Assembly: GCA_946007485.1 (NCBI GenBank)
Contig: CAMGAM010000020.1
Coordinates: 1 to 14,374, forward strand
Length of the DNA stretch: 14,374 bases
Direction: 5' to 3'
Origin: an uncultured Mycoplasmatota bacterium
Lineage (GTDB): Bacteria > Bacillota_I > Bacilli_A > RF39 > UBA660
Each line of letters begins with the position of its first letter. The stretch's first letter is position 1. A program made the translations under genes and the position numbers. Of the stretch, positions 1 through 7,692 are shown one piece after another. The notes beneath the pieces were generated by a model. It was not told the origin of the DNA. It searched no databases and was given only the letters and a program-made list of their open reading frames with translations.

Positions 1-20
1 AATTTATTAGCTTCTAACAT
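1..20 (-). CDS. rpoC: RNA polymerase beta' subunit, first six codons only
   Basis: Only the start of this gene lies in the window. Reading the minus strand from position 20 gives M-L-E-A-N-K, which fits the usual Bacillota RpoC beginning (M-L-[DE]-x-N-K/N). The ATG shares one base with the rpoB stop in the string TAATG. A near-perfect Shine-Dalgarno sequence sits 5 nt upstream, inside the end of rpoB. RpoC is the largest catalytic subunit of RNA polymerase and directly follows rpoB in nearly all bacteria. The call rests on position, ribosome binding site and six residues; the rest of the gene lies beyond the left edge. Confidence 0.9.
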
Positions 21-3000
21 TAGAAATCACCTCCCATATCATCAAAATCATTTGTTTCAAGTCCATCTCCATACTCTAAAGGTAAATCAATATCATCCAG
101 TTCATCATCATCATCTTCATAATCATCTTCATCAAGTTCTTCATCATCTAAATCTTCTTCAGTTGCAAATAAATCTGGTTTTTGAATTTCTTCTGAAATA
201 GGCATATCGTCATCATCATCTTCTTTTTCTAATTCACAAATACTAACTTCTTCATCATCATTATTAATAACAGATATATTAAGTCCCAATGCTTGGAATT
301 CTTTTATTAATACTCTAAATGATTCTGGAATACTTGGTTCTGGTAATGATTGACCTTTTACAATAGATTCATATACTTTTACTCTTCCTACCACATCATC
401 AGATTTATAAGTAAGAATTTCTTGAAGTACATGTGAAGCACCATATGCTTCCAAAGCCCATACTTCCATTTCACCAAATCTCTGGCCACCGAATTGTGCT
501 TTACCACCAAGTGGTTGTTGTGTTACTAGTGAATAAGGTCCTGTCGCTCTCGCATGTAATTTATCATCAACCATGTGATGTAATTTAATCATATACATAA
601 CTCCGACATTAATGCGATTATCGAATGGTTCACCAGTTCTACCATCATATAAAATTGTTTTTCCATCTGGTTCCATTCCAGCTTCTGCCATCATATTAGC
701 TATATCATCTTGCTTAGCCCCATCTAATACTGGTGTTGCTACATATACACCAAGTTTCTTAGCAGCCATACCTAAATGAAGTTCTAGTATCTGTCCAATA
801 TTCATACGAGAAGGAACACCTTGTGGATTCAACATAATATCTACTGGTGTACCATCTGGTAAATAAGGCATATCCTCTTGTGGTAATATAAGCGAAATAA
901 CACCTTTATTACCATGACGACCAGACATCTTATCACCAACTTGAATCTTTCTCTTTTGAATTATATAAACTCTAATAACCTTACTAACGCCACTAGGCAT
1001 TTCATCATTATCAGCTTTTGTATATACTTTAACATCATGAACAATACCATCGCCGCCATGAGGAACTGTAAGTGAAGAATTTCTAACTTCCCTAGTTTTC
1101 TCTCCGAAAATTGCATGTAATAGTTTTTCTTCACTCGTTAAATCAGCCATTCCCTTTGGAGTAACTTTACCAACAAGAATATCTCCCTCTTTAACTTCAG
1201 TACCAATTCTAATAATACCATTTTCATCAAGATTTTTTCTAGCATCTTCAGATACATTAGGAATATCTCTAGTTATCTCTTCAGGCCCAAGTTTTGTATC
1301 TCTACATTGAATTTCATAATCTTCAATATGTAAAGAAGTATAAACATCATCTTTAACTAATCTTTCATTCATAATAACAGCATCTTCAAAATTATAACCA
1401 TTAAATGTCATGAAAGCTACAACAACATTCTTACCTAATGCAAGTTCACCTTTATCAGTACTTGGTCCATCGGCAATAATTTGTCCCCTCTTAACTTTAT
1501 CTCCTGCTCTAACAATTGGAGATTGATTAGCAGTTTCACCTTGGTTAGATCTTTCAAACGTTGTTAAATAATAAGTATCTTCTCCCTTAGCATTTTTTAC
1601 CACTATCTTTTTAGCATCGACATATTCAACAATTCCATCTGCCTTAGCTACAACAACTGCACCACTATCTCTAGCAGCCACATATTCAACACCAGTTCCA
1701 ATATAAGGAGCTTCAGTAGTTAAAAGTGGTAATGCCTGACGTTGCATGTTAGCACCCATCAAAGCACGAGTGGCATCATCATGTTCCAAGAATGGAATTA
1801 AACTAGTTGTAATAGATACTACTTGTTGTGGAGAAACATCTATATAATCAACCTTATCTACAGGAATAATTACATTTTCACCATTAAATCTACCAGATAC
1901 TGTACTATCAGTAATCATATTATCGTCATCAACATTAACTGTTGCTTGAGAAATATAAAAATCTTGTTCTTCAGAAGCTGTTAAATAATCTACTTGATCA
2001 GTTAATTTTCTATTTTCTACCTTACGATAAGGAGTCATTATAAATCCATATTCATTAACTTTTGCATAACTAGCAAGTGATGTAATAAGTCCAATATTCT
2101 GTCCTTCTGGAGATTCAATTGGACAAATTCTACCATAGTGAGAAGCATTAACATCACGTACTTCAACTCCAGCTCTATCCCTAGATAATCCTCCAGGACC
2201 TAAAGCTGATAATCTTCTCTTATGAGTAAGCTCAGCAATTGGATTAACCTGATCCATAAATTGTGATAGCTGACTGCTTCCAAAGAATTCTTTAATAACA
2301 GCTGTTACCGGTCTAATATTAATCAAAGTTTTAGGAGTTACTGTTTCCATATCTTGAGTTGTCATTCTCTCACGAATAACTCTCTCCATTCTACTAAAAC
2401 CAATCTTAAATTGATTTTGTAAAAGTTCTCCTACTTGTCTAATTCTTCTATTACCCAAATGATCTATCTCATCATCATGTCCTATCCCATCCATTAAATT
2501 CAAATAATATGAAACAGAAGCATAAAAATCAGATATTGTCAAAGTTTTAACAGTAAGTGATTGATCATTACCAATAACTTTAACTTTCTTTTTAGGATTT
2601 ATTGGCGAATATACATATAATACTTGAATCATTCCACTATCATTTAAATCAGTATTAATTTTTGCTTCAACCATTCCATATCCATCTTTTAAATATTTAT
2701 CTAATTCCATTACTACTTCTTTAGTAAGTAAAGTCCCATCTGTAAATTTAACTTCACCATCAATTACCACATCTTGAGCTAAAACTTTACCAACTAATCT
2801 ATCAGTAATATTTAATCTTTGATTAAATTTATATCTACCAACTTTTGCTAAATCATAACGAAAATTATCAAAAAATCTTGTAATCAATTGATTCTTTGAA
2901 CTATCTAAAGTAGTAGGTTCACCAGGTCTTAATTTTTCATATATTTCAATTAAAGCCTCATCTGTATTTTTAGTTGAATCTCTTTCAATAGTATTTTTTA

Positions 3001-3649
3001 AATATTCATTATTATCAAACAAATCTAAAATATCTTTATCACTAGATAATCCAAATGCTCTAAGTAATGTTGTAAGAGGAACCTTTCTAGTTCTATCAAT
3101 TCTTACATATAAAACATCTTTAGCATCTGTTTCATACTCTAACCAAGTACCTCTAGTAGGTATAACTTTAGAAGCAAATACTGGTTTACCATTTTTATCA
3201 ACTTCTCTAGAAAAATAAACGCTTGGTGATCTAACTAATTGAGATACAACAACTCTCTCAGCTCCGTTAATAACAAATGTCCCACTATCTGTCATTAATG
3301 GCATATCTCCTAAAAATATTTCTTGTTCCTTTACTTCACCAGTTTCATTATTAAATAGTCTTGTTTGAACTTTTAAAGGAGCTGCATAAGTAATTTGCCT
3401 ATCTTTACATTCTTTTATTGAATACCTAGGTGTATCAAATACATAATCATTGAATTCTAATGACAAACTACCAGAAAAACTCTCTACTGGAGAAAAATCT
3501 TCAAGTACTTCCTTAACCCCCTCTGTCACAAACCATTGATATGATTCTTTTTGAATTTGTAATAAATCGTCAAGTTCTAATGAATTTTTAATCATAGAAA
3601 AATTTCTTCTTTTTCTATAATCGCCACTTTGCTTTAATTTATAAGCCAT
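20..3649 (-). CDS. rpoB: DNA-directed RNA polymerase beta subunit
   Basis: This is the beta subunit of RNA polymerase, which forms one side of the catalytic cleft and the rifampicin pocket. From the chosen start it has 1209 residues, close to the Bacillota norm (about 1190). The rifampicin region is intact, with [10 protein letters not shown] at residues 457-466. D466, H476 and S481 match E. coli D516, H526 and S531, so no resistance substitution is visible there. Downstream, the conserved beta blocks are present, including [13 protein letters not shown] and the [28 protein letters not shown] segment near the C-terminus. The longest frame starts at 3655, but its ATG is only 1 nt from the Shine-Dalgarno sequence; the ATG at 3649 has 7 nt and gives M-A-Y-K. 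The last 79 residues (1131-1209) are extremely acidic: I count 42 Asp/Glu and 2 Lys. A promoter lies upstream, after the folA terminator. Translation appears coupled to rpoC. Confidence 0.98.
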   Translation of the reverse strand: MAYKLKQSGDYRKRRNFSMIKNSLELDDLLQIQKESYQWFVTEGVKEVLEDFSPVESFSGSLSLEFNDYVFDTPRYSIKECKDRQITYAAPLKVQTRLFNNETGEVKEQEIFLGDMPLMTDSGTFVINGAERVVVSQLVRSPSVYFSREVDKNGKPVFASKVIPTRGTWLEYETDAKDVLYVRIDRTRKVPLTTLLRAFGLSSDKDILDLFDNNEYLKNTIERDSTKNTDEALIEIYEKLRPGEPTTLDSSKNQLITRFFDNFRYDLAKVGRYKFNQRLNITDRLVGKVLAQDVVIDGEVKFTDGTLLTKEVVMELDKYLKDGYGMVEAKINTDLNDSGMIQVLYVYSPINPKKKVKVIGNDQSLTVKTLTISDFYASVSYYLNLMDGIGHDDEIDHLGNRRIRQVGELLQNQFKIGFSRMERVIRERMTTQDMETVTPKTLINIRPVTAVIKEFFGSSQLSQFMDQVNPIAELTHKRRLSALGPGGLSRDRAGVEVRDVNASHYGRICPIESPEGQNIGLITSLASYAKVNEYGFIMTPYRKVENRKLTDQVDYLTASEEQDFYISQATVNVDDDNMITDSTVSGRFNGENVIIPVDKVDYIDVSPQQVVSITTSLIPFLEHDDATRALMGANMQRQALPLLTTEAPYIGTGVEYVAARDSGAVVVAKADGIVEYVDAKKIVVKNAKGEDTYYLTTFERSNQGETANQSPIVRAGDKVKRGQIIADGPSTDKGELALGKNVVVAFMTFNGYNFEDAVIMNERLVKDDVYTSLHIEDYEIQCRDTKLGPEEITRDIPNVSEDARKNLDENGIIRIGTEVKEGDILVGKVTPKGMADLTSEEKLLHAIFGEKTREVRNSSLTVPHGGDGIVHDVKVYTKADNDEMPSGVSKVIRVYIIQKRKIQVGDKMSGRHGNKGVISLILPQEDMPYLPDGTPVDIMLNPQGVPSRMNIGQILELHLGMAAKKLGVYVATPVLDGAKQDDIANMMAEAGMEPDGKTILYDGRTGEPFDNRINVGVMYMIKLHHMVDDKLHARATGPYSLVTQQPLGGKAQFGGQRFGEMEVWALEAYGASHVLQEILTYKSDDVVGRVKVYESIVKGQSLPEPSIPESFRVLIKEFQALGLNISVINNDDEEVSICELEKEDDDDDMPISEEIQKPDLFATEEDLDDEELDEDDYEDDDDELDDIDLPLEYGDGLETNDFDDMGGDF
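26..34 (-). promoter_or_regulatory. rpoC ribosome binding site inside the end of rpoB
   Basis: The minus strand reads GGAGGTGAT, a nine-base match to the Bacillota anti-Shine-Dalgarno sequence, 5 nt before the rpoC ATG. It encodes the Gly-Gly-Asp near the RpoB C-terminus, so the last residues of RpoB are partly dictated by this signal. Together with the TAATG stop/start overlap it implies translational coupling of rpoB and rpoC. Confidence 0.9.
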
Positions 3650-3656
3650 TAACATT

Positions 3657-3663
3657 TCACCCC
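3657..3663 (-). promoter_or_regulatory. rpoB ribosome binding site that decides the start
   Basis: The minus strand reads GGGGTGA here. It ends 1 nt before the upstream in-frame ATG (3655), too close for initiation, and 7 nt before the next ATG (3649), which is ideal spacing. This is why the annotated RpoB begins two codons inside the longest open frame. Confidence 0.75.
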
Positions 3664-3717
3664 AATACCTAATTTTTTAAAGATGGCACGCATAAAAAGA
3701 CGTGTTACCAATATATA

Positions 3718-3746
3718 ATACTAGCACCTAAAAAGTAAAAAGTCAA
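3718..3746 (-). promoter_or_regulatory. Candidate sigma-A promoter of rpoB-rpoC
   Basis: On the minus strand a -35 TTGACT (3746-3741) is followed by a 17-nt spacer and TAGTAT (3723-3718), preceded by TGC, an extended -10 motif. A TATTAT three bases further on is an alternative -10 with a long spacer. The signal lies between the folA terminator and rpoB, so rpoBC has its own promoter instead of relying on read-through from rplJL. The transcript leader would be about 60 nt and contains a weak CACG/CGTG hairpin (3687-3704). Confidence 0.65.
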
Positions 3747-3800
3747 CGAAATATTTAATTTTTGTCATATTTTTCACGCTTTTAAGTAAAATTAATATCT

Positions 3801-3831
3801 AAAAAAAATTAACGTGACTATATCACATTAA
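3801..3831 (-). terminator. Rho-independent terminator after folA
   Basis: On the minus strand TTAATGTGA (3831-3823) pairs with TCACGTTAA (3817-3809), nine pairs with one G-U, across a 5-nt loop. Eight T residues (3808-3801) follow directly. The 5' arm includes the folA stop codon. It separates the thyA-folA unit from rpoB. Confidence 0.88.
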
Positions 3832-4304
3832 CTTTTCCTAACATACTTACACATTTCAAAATTTATACCATTATGATTTCCCATATCTAATACTTCTCTA
3901 TTCCATTCATTTTTATCAAATTCTGGAAAGAATGTATCAGCATCACTACACTCATCATCAATCTCTGTCAAATATAATTTATTAGCATATTTTATAAATT
4001 GACTATATATTGAAGCTCCACCAATAATAAATACTTCTTCATCTATGTCTAAATATTTATTCAATATTTCTTCCACTGAATAAACAGTTTCCACATTTCC
4101 TACAATTTTATCAAAAGATAAAACAACCATTTTTCTTCCAGGTAAATCACCAGGTAATGATTCATATGTATTCTTTCCCATTACCACCACATGACCCATC
4201 GTTGTATTTTTAAAAAATTTCATATCTTTAGGAATATGCCAAATAAGTTCATTTTTTCTTCCCAATTCACCATTCTTACCAACTGAAGAAATCATACTAA
4301 TCAT
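3828..4304 (-). CDS. folA: Dihydrofolate reductase
   Basis: NADPH-dependent reduction of dihydrofolate to tetrahydrofolate, recycling the folate oxidised by thymidylate synthase. The protein has 158 residues, the standard length for bacterial chromosomal DHFR. Visible family features are the N-terminal M-I-S-M-I-S-S-V-G, W22 and the proton-donating D27 in W-H-I-P-K-D, F31, the cofactor-binding stretch around V-V-V-M-G-K-N-T-Y-E-S-L, L-P-G-R-K, and I-I-G-G-A-S-I-Y near residue 95. The start has a GAGGTGAT Shine-Dalgarno sequence whose first bases overlap the thyA TGA stop, 12 nt upstream. The gene is therefore translated from the thyA transcript and probably coupled to it. A terminator follows immediately. 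The position between rplL and rpoB is unusual. Confidence 0.97.
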   Translation of the reverse strand: MISMISSVGKNGELGRKNELIWHIPKDMKFFKNTTMGHVVVMGKNTYESLPGDLPGRKMVVLSFDKIVGNVETVYSVEEILNKYLDIDEEVFIIGGASIYSQFIKYANKLYLTEIDDECSDADTFFPEFDKNEWNREVLDMGNHNGINFEMCKYVRKS

Positions 4305-4316
4305 CTATATATCACC

Positions 4317-5219
4317 TCATTGAGCTAATGGAAAAGTAATTTTTCCATAATGTTTATAATCAACTACCTTAATATCTTTACAATCCTTAGAATTATCAAA
4401 CTTAAAGAAATCTTTAACTTCTGGATTAATCCATAATTTAGGTGCTGGCAAATCAGGTAAAGTTTCATATCTCTCTATTTGTTCCTTAATACCATCCACC
4501 TGGTTAACGTATATATGAGCATCTTTTATTGACCAAAACATTTTACCAGGTTTAAGTCCTGTACAATGTGCAAGCAAACAAAGAAGTGTTGCATATTGGG
4601 TCACATTAAAAGGTAATCCAAGAGGAACATCACAACTTCTCTGATGAACATAACAATTAAGTTTTCCATCAGTCACATCCCATTCACTTGACCAAACACA
4701 TGAAGGAAGAACTGCTGTACTTATATAATCATCTTGCCATAAAGACATAATCATTCTTCTATCATTGGGATTATTTTTCAAAGTATCTATAAGCCTTTGA
4801 GTATTTTTAAATTTCTTATTTATATATCCATAAGCTGTTCCTATCGTATGAGCCCACTCTACCCCAAAATCTTTTACAATATCTTGCTTAGCAAAAGTCC
4901 CATTTCCAACAGGTACCATCTGATTAGCATACCATTTTCCATCTTCTTGAATTTCCCATTCATCCCAAATATGAACATTCCTCTCTTGAAGCCATCTCAC
5001 ATCATTTGATTGAACTTGATAAATCCATAACATTTCAAGAATGGCTTGTCTAAAAAACAATTGTTTAGTTGTAAGCGCTGGAAATTCTTTAGATAAATCA
5101 AATTCAAGAAAATATCCCGGTATCTTAATCGTATCAATCCCAGTTCTATTTTCTACTCTTTTCCCTTCTTTTAATATTTTTTTACATAATTTAATATATT
5201 CTTTATCCCATTTAGACAT
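4317..5219 (-). CDS. thyA: Thymidylate synthase (ThyA type)
   Basis: Makes dTMP from dUMP, using methylenetetrahydrofolate as carbon donor and reductant. The 300-residue protein carries the ThyA signatures: E-N-R-T-G near residue 25 (phosphate-binding Arg), D-R-R-M-I at 153-157, the catalytic Cys174 in L-P-S-C, Q-R-S-C-D at 193-197, G-L-P-F-N-V-T-Q-Y around 201-209, and a C-terminal L-W-I-N-P-E-V-K-D block. Around the active site it reads P-S-C-V-W where E. coli has P-C-H-A. With its C-terminal block this resembles, from memory, the B. subtilis/phage phi3T ThyA subfamily more than the E. coli one. An AGGTGGT ribosome binding site supports the start. The stop is TGA, the only one used in this window. 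It forms a two-gene unit with folA. Confidence 0.97.
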   Translation of the reverse strand: MSKWDKEYIKLCKKILKEGKRVENRTGIDTIKIPGYFLEFDLSKEFPALTTKQLFFRQAILEMLWIYQVQSNDVRWLQERNVHIWDEWEIQEDGKWYANQMVPVGNGTFAKQDIVKDFGVEWAHTIGTAYGYINKKFKNTQRLIDTLKNNPNDRRMIMSLWQDDYISTAVLPSCVWSSEWDVTDGKLNCYVHQRSCDVPLGLPFNVTQYATLLCLLAHCTGLKPGKMFWSIKDAHIYVNQVDGIKEQIERYETLPDLPAPKLWINPEVKDFFKFDNSKDCKDIKVVDYKHYGKITFPLAQ

Positions 5220-5241
5220 CTTTACACCACCTACTATATTA

Positions 5242-5250
5242 AGTATATCA
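5242..5250 (-). promoter_or_regulatory. Possible extended -10 of a thyA-folA promoter
   Basis: After the rplL terminator the minus strand carries TGATATACT, an extended -10 (TGn plus TATACT) about 22 nt before the thyA start. No good -35 lies 17 nt upstream, and the region is so AT-rich that other hexamers are possible. The leader would be very short. The terminator upstream makes some promoter here necessary, but its exact place is uncertain. Confidence 0.35.
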
Positions 5251-5289
5251 TAATAATTAATAATATTAAATCATTTTATAAAATTTTCC

Positions 5290-5316
5290 AAAGAAAAAGA
5301 ATCTATTTCTAGATTC
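5290..5316 (-). terminator. Rho-independent terminator after rplL
   Basis: On the minus strand GAATCTA (5316-5310) and TAGATTC (5305-5299) form a 7-bp stem closed by a GAAA tetraloop, followed by TTTTTCTTT. The stem can be extended by a G-U and an A-U pair using the first T residues. It ends the rplJ-rplL transcript and separates it from thyA. Confidence 0.88.
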
Positions 5317-5322
5317 CTATAA

Positions 5323-5691
5323 CTACTTAAGTTCTACAGTAGCTCCAGCTTCTTCAAATTGTGCTTTAAGTTGTTCAGCTTCAGCTTTGTCAACGCCTTC
5401 TTTAACGTTTCCACCATTATCAGCGATATCTTTAGCTTCTTTTAATCCTAAACCAGTTAAATCTCTAACGATCTTAATAACTGCTATCTTATTAGGTCCT
5501 GCAGCAGTTAATACAACATTAACCTTAGATGGTCCTTCTTCTTGAGCGGCAACAGCTGGTCCTGCAGCAACAGCTACAGCTGATGGATCAACACCAAATT
5601 CCTCCTTCATAGCATCTACTAATTCTTTAATTTCAAGAATTGACATTTCTTTTAAAGCACTGATAAATTCATCTTTATTTAATTTAGCCAT
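5323..5691 (-). CDS. rplL: 50S ribosomal protein L7/L12
   Basis: L7/L12 forms the mobile dimers of the ribosomal stalk that recruit and activate translational GTPases such as EF-Tu and EF-G. The 122-residue protein has the usual three parts: an N-terminal dimerisation helix (about 1-33), a flexible Ala/Gly/Glu-rich hinge (about 38-54), and a C-terminal domain with [15 protein letters not shown] and G-L-G-L-K-E-A-K. The start has AGGAGG 8 nt upstream. It lies 25 nt after rplJ, under the control of the L10 leader, and is followed by a terminator. In most Bacillota rpoB follows nearby; here thyA-folA intervenes. Confidence 0.98.
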   Translation of the reverse strand: MAKLNKDEFISALKEMSILEIKELVDAMKEEFGVDPSAVAVAAGPAVAAQEEGPSKVNVVLTAAGPNKIAVIKIVRDLTGLGLKEAKDIADNGGNVKEGVDKAEAEQLKAQFEEAGATVELK

Positions 5692-5716
5692 TTTTATTTC
5701 CTCCTTTATTGTTATT

Positions 5717-6208
5717 TTAATTTTCTTTTTCCTTAGAATATAAATCTAAGCAAATAGATAAGTCTCTTACAGTTCCCATAAGACCTGCAGCTAACATTGT
5801 TAAAAGCATATCTCTTGATGGAATTGCAGCATATCTCTTCAAGTCTTCTAAGCCAGCTACTTTTCCTTCAACAATACCTGCTTTAAGTTCAAGTGCATTA
5901 TGATCTTTTGCAAAATCACTTAAAATCTTCACTATTGAAAGTTCATCTGTTCCAAAAGTAATTGCACTAGGTCCAGCTAAATATTCATCCATGTTAATAT
6001 TAAGTTCATCTAATGCCCTTTTAGTTAAAGTATTTTTATATACTTTATAATCAGCACCATTTTCTCTTAGCTTTCTTCTTAGTTCCGTTACCTCCGCAAC
6101 ACTAAGTCCACGATAATCAAACATTACAACAGATTTAGCATTTTCAAATCTATCTTTAATTTCAGATACTACCTCTGCTTTTTGTTCAATAATCTTTGCA
6201 TTTGCCAC
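5717..6208 (-). CDS. rplJ: 50S ribosomal protein L10
   Basis: L10 anchors the L7/L12 dimers to 23S rRNA at the stalk base and, in complex with L12, represses its own operon. The 163-residue protein has the family pattern: N-terminal [19 protein letters not shown] near residue 30, K-V-Y-K-N-T-L at 55-61, G-P-S-A-I-T-F near 79, and a C-terminal helix that binds L12 dimers. The start is GTG (6208-6206) with AAGGATGTGA 5 nt upstream. It has its own consensus promoter and an L10 leader RNA with an attenuator, and shares the transcript with rplL. Confidence 0.98.
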   Translation of the reverse strand: MANAKIIEQKAEVVSEIKDRFENAKSVVMFDYRGLSVAEVTELRRKLRENGADYKVYKNTLTKRALDELNINMDEYLAGPSAITFGTDELSIVKILSDFAKDHNALELKAGIVEGKVAGLEDLKRYAAIPSRDMLLTMLAAGLMGTVRDLSICLDLYSKEKEN

Positions 6209-6228
6209 TTACTTCACATCCTTTCCTC

Positions 6229-6337
6229 ATGCCACAAATAAAAGTCCTCATACGAGGACTAAAAAACTAATTATTTTTATTCCTCGGTAAGATTTTTAAA
6301 CATTCGTCCTTACTGTCTTTGGCATAATTTCTTTTTC
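6229..6337 (-). ncRNA. L10 leader RNA (rplJ-rplL autoregulatory leader)
   Basis: The minus strand between the rplJ promoter and gene has the architecture of the known ribosomal L10 leader. ATGCCA (6325-6320) pairs with TGGCAT (6234-6229), enclosing the element. Within it, AAGACAGTAAGGA is followed by CTTACCGAGGA, and GTAAG (6313-6309) pairs with CTTAC (6291-6287). This resembles the L10(L12)4 binding region. An attenuator hairpin lies just before rplJ. Established knowledge: in B. subtilis the L10(L12)4 complex binds such a leader and causes transcription attenuation. The 5' end is estimated from the promoter. Confidence 0.85.
6236..6260 (-). terminator. Attenuator terminator in the L10 leader
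   Basis: On the minus strand AGTCCTC (6260-6254) and GAGGACT (6249-6243) form a 7-bp stem with a GTAT loop, followed by TTTATTT. The bases TCCTCG (6258-6253) can instead pair with CGAGGA (6286-6281) further upstream, which would break the terminator. The two pairings exclude each other, as expected of a terminator/antiterminator switch. Confidence 0.82.
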
Positions 6338-6343
6338 ATAATC

Positions 6344-6372
6344 ATTATATATCAACATTAACTATTTGTCAA
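6344..6372 (-). promoter_or_regulatory. Consensus sigma-A promoter of rplJ-rplL
   Basis: The minus strand reads TTGACA (6372-6367), 17 nt, TATAAT (6349-6344): both hexamers match the consensus exactly at optimal spacing. The -35 box lies within the last codons of rplA (Phe-Asp-Lys). Transcription should begin about 7 nt downstream, just ahead of the L10 leader. Confidence 0.92.
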
Positions 6373-7057
6373 AAGAATTTAAATCAAGTTTAATTCCAGG
6401 ACCCATAGTTGATGAGATAGATATATTTTTAACATAGTTTCCTTTAACTGTTGCTGGTTTAATTTTTAAAATTGCTCCAACAAAAGTTCTTAAATTTTCA
6501 GCAAGTTTTTCTTCTTCAAAACTTGACTTACCAATAATTCCGTGAATATTACCAAAACTATCAGTTCTATATTCTACTTTACCCATCTTCGTATCATTAA
6601 CAGCTTTTGCAACATCCATAGTTACAGTTCCTGTCTTTGGATTAGGCATAAGTCCTTTAGGTCCTAAAATTTTACCTATTTTACCAAGCATAGGCATCAT
6701 TTCTGGAGTAGCTATAATTACATCATAATCGAACCAACTTTCTTTTTCGATTTTTTCAATCATATCCATATCTCCAACATAATCTGCTCCTGCTTCTTTA
6801 GCAGCCTTTGCTTGATCACCTTTAGCAAGTACTAAAACTGTTTGAGTTTTTCCAGTACCATTAGGTAAAACAATTGCACCTCTTAATTGTTGATCTGCTT
6901 TCTTAGTATCTAAATTAAGATTCATTGCTACTTCAATAGTTTCATCAAACTTTGTACTAGAAGTTTCTTTAGCTAACTTAACAGCTTCTTCTACTGAATA
7001 TAGTTTATTTTTCTCAACCTTTTCTAATACTGAAGCATATCTTTTACTCTTCTTCAT
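6362..7057 (-). CDS. rplA: 50S ribosomal protein L1
   Basis: L1 builds the mobile L1 stalk next to the E site and binds its own mRNA as a repressor. From the ATG at 7057 the protein has 231 residues, the normal length. Typical motifs are visible: [57 protein letters not shown] and [10 protein letters not shown] longer frame opens at a GTG at 7096, but AAGGAGG lies directly before the 7057 ATG and the extra 13 residues do not belong to the family. It follows rplK at 69 nt. No terminator follows; the rplJ promoter overlaps its end. Confidence 0.97.
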   Translation of the reverse strand: MKKSKRYASVLEKVEKNKLYSVEEAVKLAKETSSTKFDETIEVAMNLNLDTKKADQQLRGAIVLPNGTGKTQTVLVLAKGDQAKAAKEAGADYVGDMDMIEKIEKESWFDYDVIIATPEMMPMLGKIGKILGPKGLMPNPKTGTVTMDVAKAVNDTKMGKVEYRTDSFGNIHGIIGKSSFEEEKLAENLRTFVGAILKIKPATVKGNYVKNISISSTMGPGIKLDLNSFDK

Positions 7058-7077
7058 AATTTCCTCCTTCTGAGGTT

Positions 7078-7109
7078 GTGTCATTAACACTCCCACTTTT
7101 TTGTGGTCC
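7078..7109 (-). promoter_or_regulatory. Possible second L1-binding element before rplA
   Basis: The rplK-rplA gap contains, in minus-strand order, GGACCAC (7109-7103), six A residues, GTGGGAG (7096-7090) and ATGACAC (7084-7078). These resemble the two strands of the L1 operator upstream of rplK (GTGGGAGG and ATGACCAC). CCAC and GTGG can pair across the A loop, which would give the site in swapped strand order. A self-complementary GTCCGCGGAC overlaps the left end. The inner helix of a normal L1 site is not evident, so this is a tentative call. Confidence 0.35.
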
Positions 7110-7126
7110 GCGGACTATATAATTGA

Positions 7127-7546
7127 TTATTCTTCTACTTTAATTCCCATGTTACGAGCAGTACCTTCAACAATCTTCATTGCATGTTCTACATCATAAG
7201 CATTTAAATCAGGTAATTTAGTCTCTGCTACTTCTTTAAGTTGTTCTTTTGTAATAGTAGCAACAGTTTCCCCTTTAGCTGCTCCAGACTTAACTTTAGC
7301 AACTTTCTTAAGTAAAAATGCAGCTGGTGGAGTCTTTAACACAAAATCGAAAGTTCTATCTTCATAAATAGAAATTTCAACTGGTAATACATCTCCCATT
7401 TTATCCCTAGTAGCATCATTAAATTTAGTACAAAACTCTTGTAAATTAATTCCTGCTGGTCCTAAAACAGTTCCTACTGGAGGAGCTGGTGTTGCTTTTC
7501 CTGCAGGTATCTGTAATTTAATTTTCTTTGTAATTGCTTTTGCCAC
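7127..7546 (-). CDS. rplK: 50S ribosomal protein L11
   Basis: L11 binds the GTPase-associated centre of 23S rRNA and is needed for factor turnover and, in many bacteria, for RelA activation. The 139-residue protein shows [18 protein letters not shown] at the N-terminus, [11 protein letters not shown] in the middle and a C-terminal G-T-A-R-N-M-G-I. The start is GTG at 7546, not the in-frame GTG at 7555, because the latter is part of the Shine-Dalgarno sequence AGGAGGTG. It has its own promoter and an L1 operator in the leader, and is co-transcribed with rplA. Confidence 0.97.
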   Translation of the reverse strand: MAKAITKKIKLQIPAGKATPAPPVGTVLGPAGINLQEFCTKFNDATRDKMGDVLPVEISIYEDRTFDFVLKTPPAAFLLKKVAKVKSGAAKGETVATITKEQLKEVAETKLPDLNAYDVEHAMKIVEGTARNMGIKVEE

Positions 7547-7587
7547 GAAAAACACCTCCTATAATATTAATGTTTATTTTTTCGCGA

Positions 7588-7618
7588 GTGGTCATAATAG
7601 CCGTCCGCAGCCTCCCAC
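7588..7618 (-). promoter_or_regulatory. L1 operator in the rplK leader mRNA
   Basis: On the minus strand GTGGGAGG (7618-7611) and ATGACCAC (7595-7588) flank a small GCTG-CGGA-CGGC hairpin. This is the form of the L1 binding site on 23S rRNA, where GGUGGGAGG faces AUACCACC, and of L1 mRNA operators in other bacteria. Binding of free L1 would repress translation of rplK and rplA. The outer stem pairs AGTG with CACT. The element ends about 40 nt before the rplK start. Confidence 0.83.
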
Positions 7619-7657
7619 TTATTCTCTAACTATATAATAATACACAGTCGCGCAAAT

Positions 7658-7686
7658 AATATACCATAATCTTTTATAAAAATCAA
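7658..7686 (-). promoter_or_regulatory. Sigma-A promoter of rplK-rplA
   Basis: The minus strand has TTGATT (7686-7681), a 17-nt spacer and TATATT (7663-7658) preceded by TGG, an extended -10. It begins 6 nt after the nusG stop. The leader of roughly 105 nt carries the L1 operator. No terminator is visible between nusG and this promoter, so read-through from secE-nusG may add to expression. Confidence 0.75.
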
Positions 7687-7692
7687 GTTATT

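Noticed and set aside
3681..3710. CACG/CGTG hairpin in the rpoB leader as an attenuator
   Set aside because: The stem is about four strong pairs with internal mismatches and a 10-nt loop, and no T run follows it. It matches no ribosomal leader I know.
4317..4319. Possible Mollicutes-type reading of TGA as tryptophan
   Set aside because: TGA ends thyA right after the conserved C-terminus, and read-through would add only four residues before a TAG. Trp codons in the window are TGG, so TGA is a stop.
4797..5253. Two plus-strand open frames of about 70 codons opposite thyA
   Set aside because: They are antisense to a fully conserved ThyA, have no ribosome binding sites or recognisable domains, and arise from AT-rich complementary sequence.
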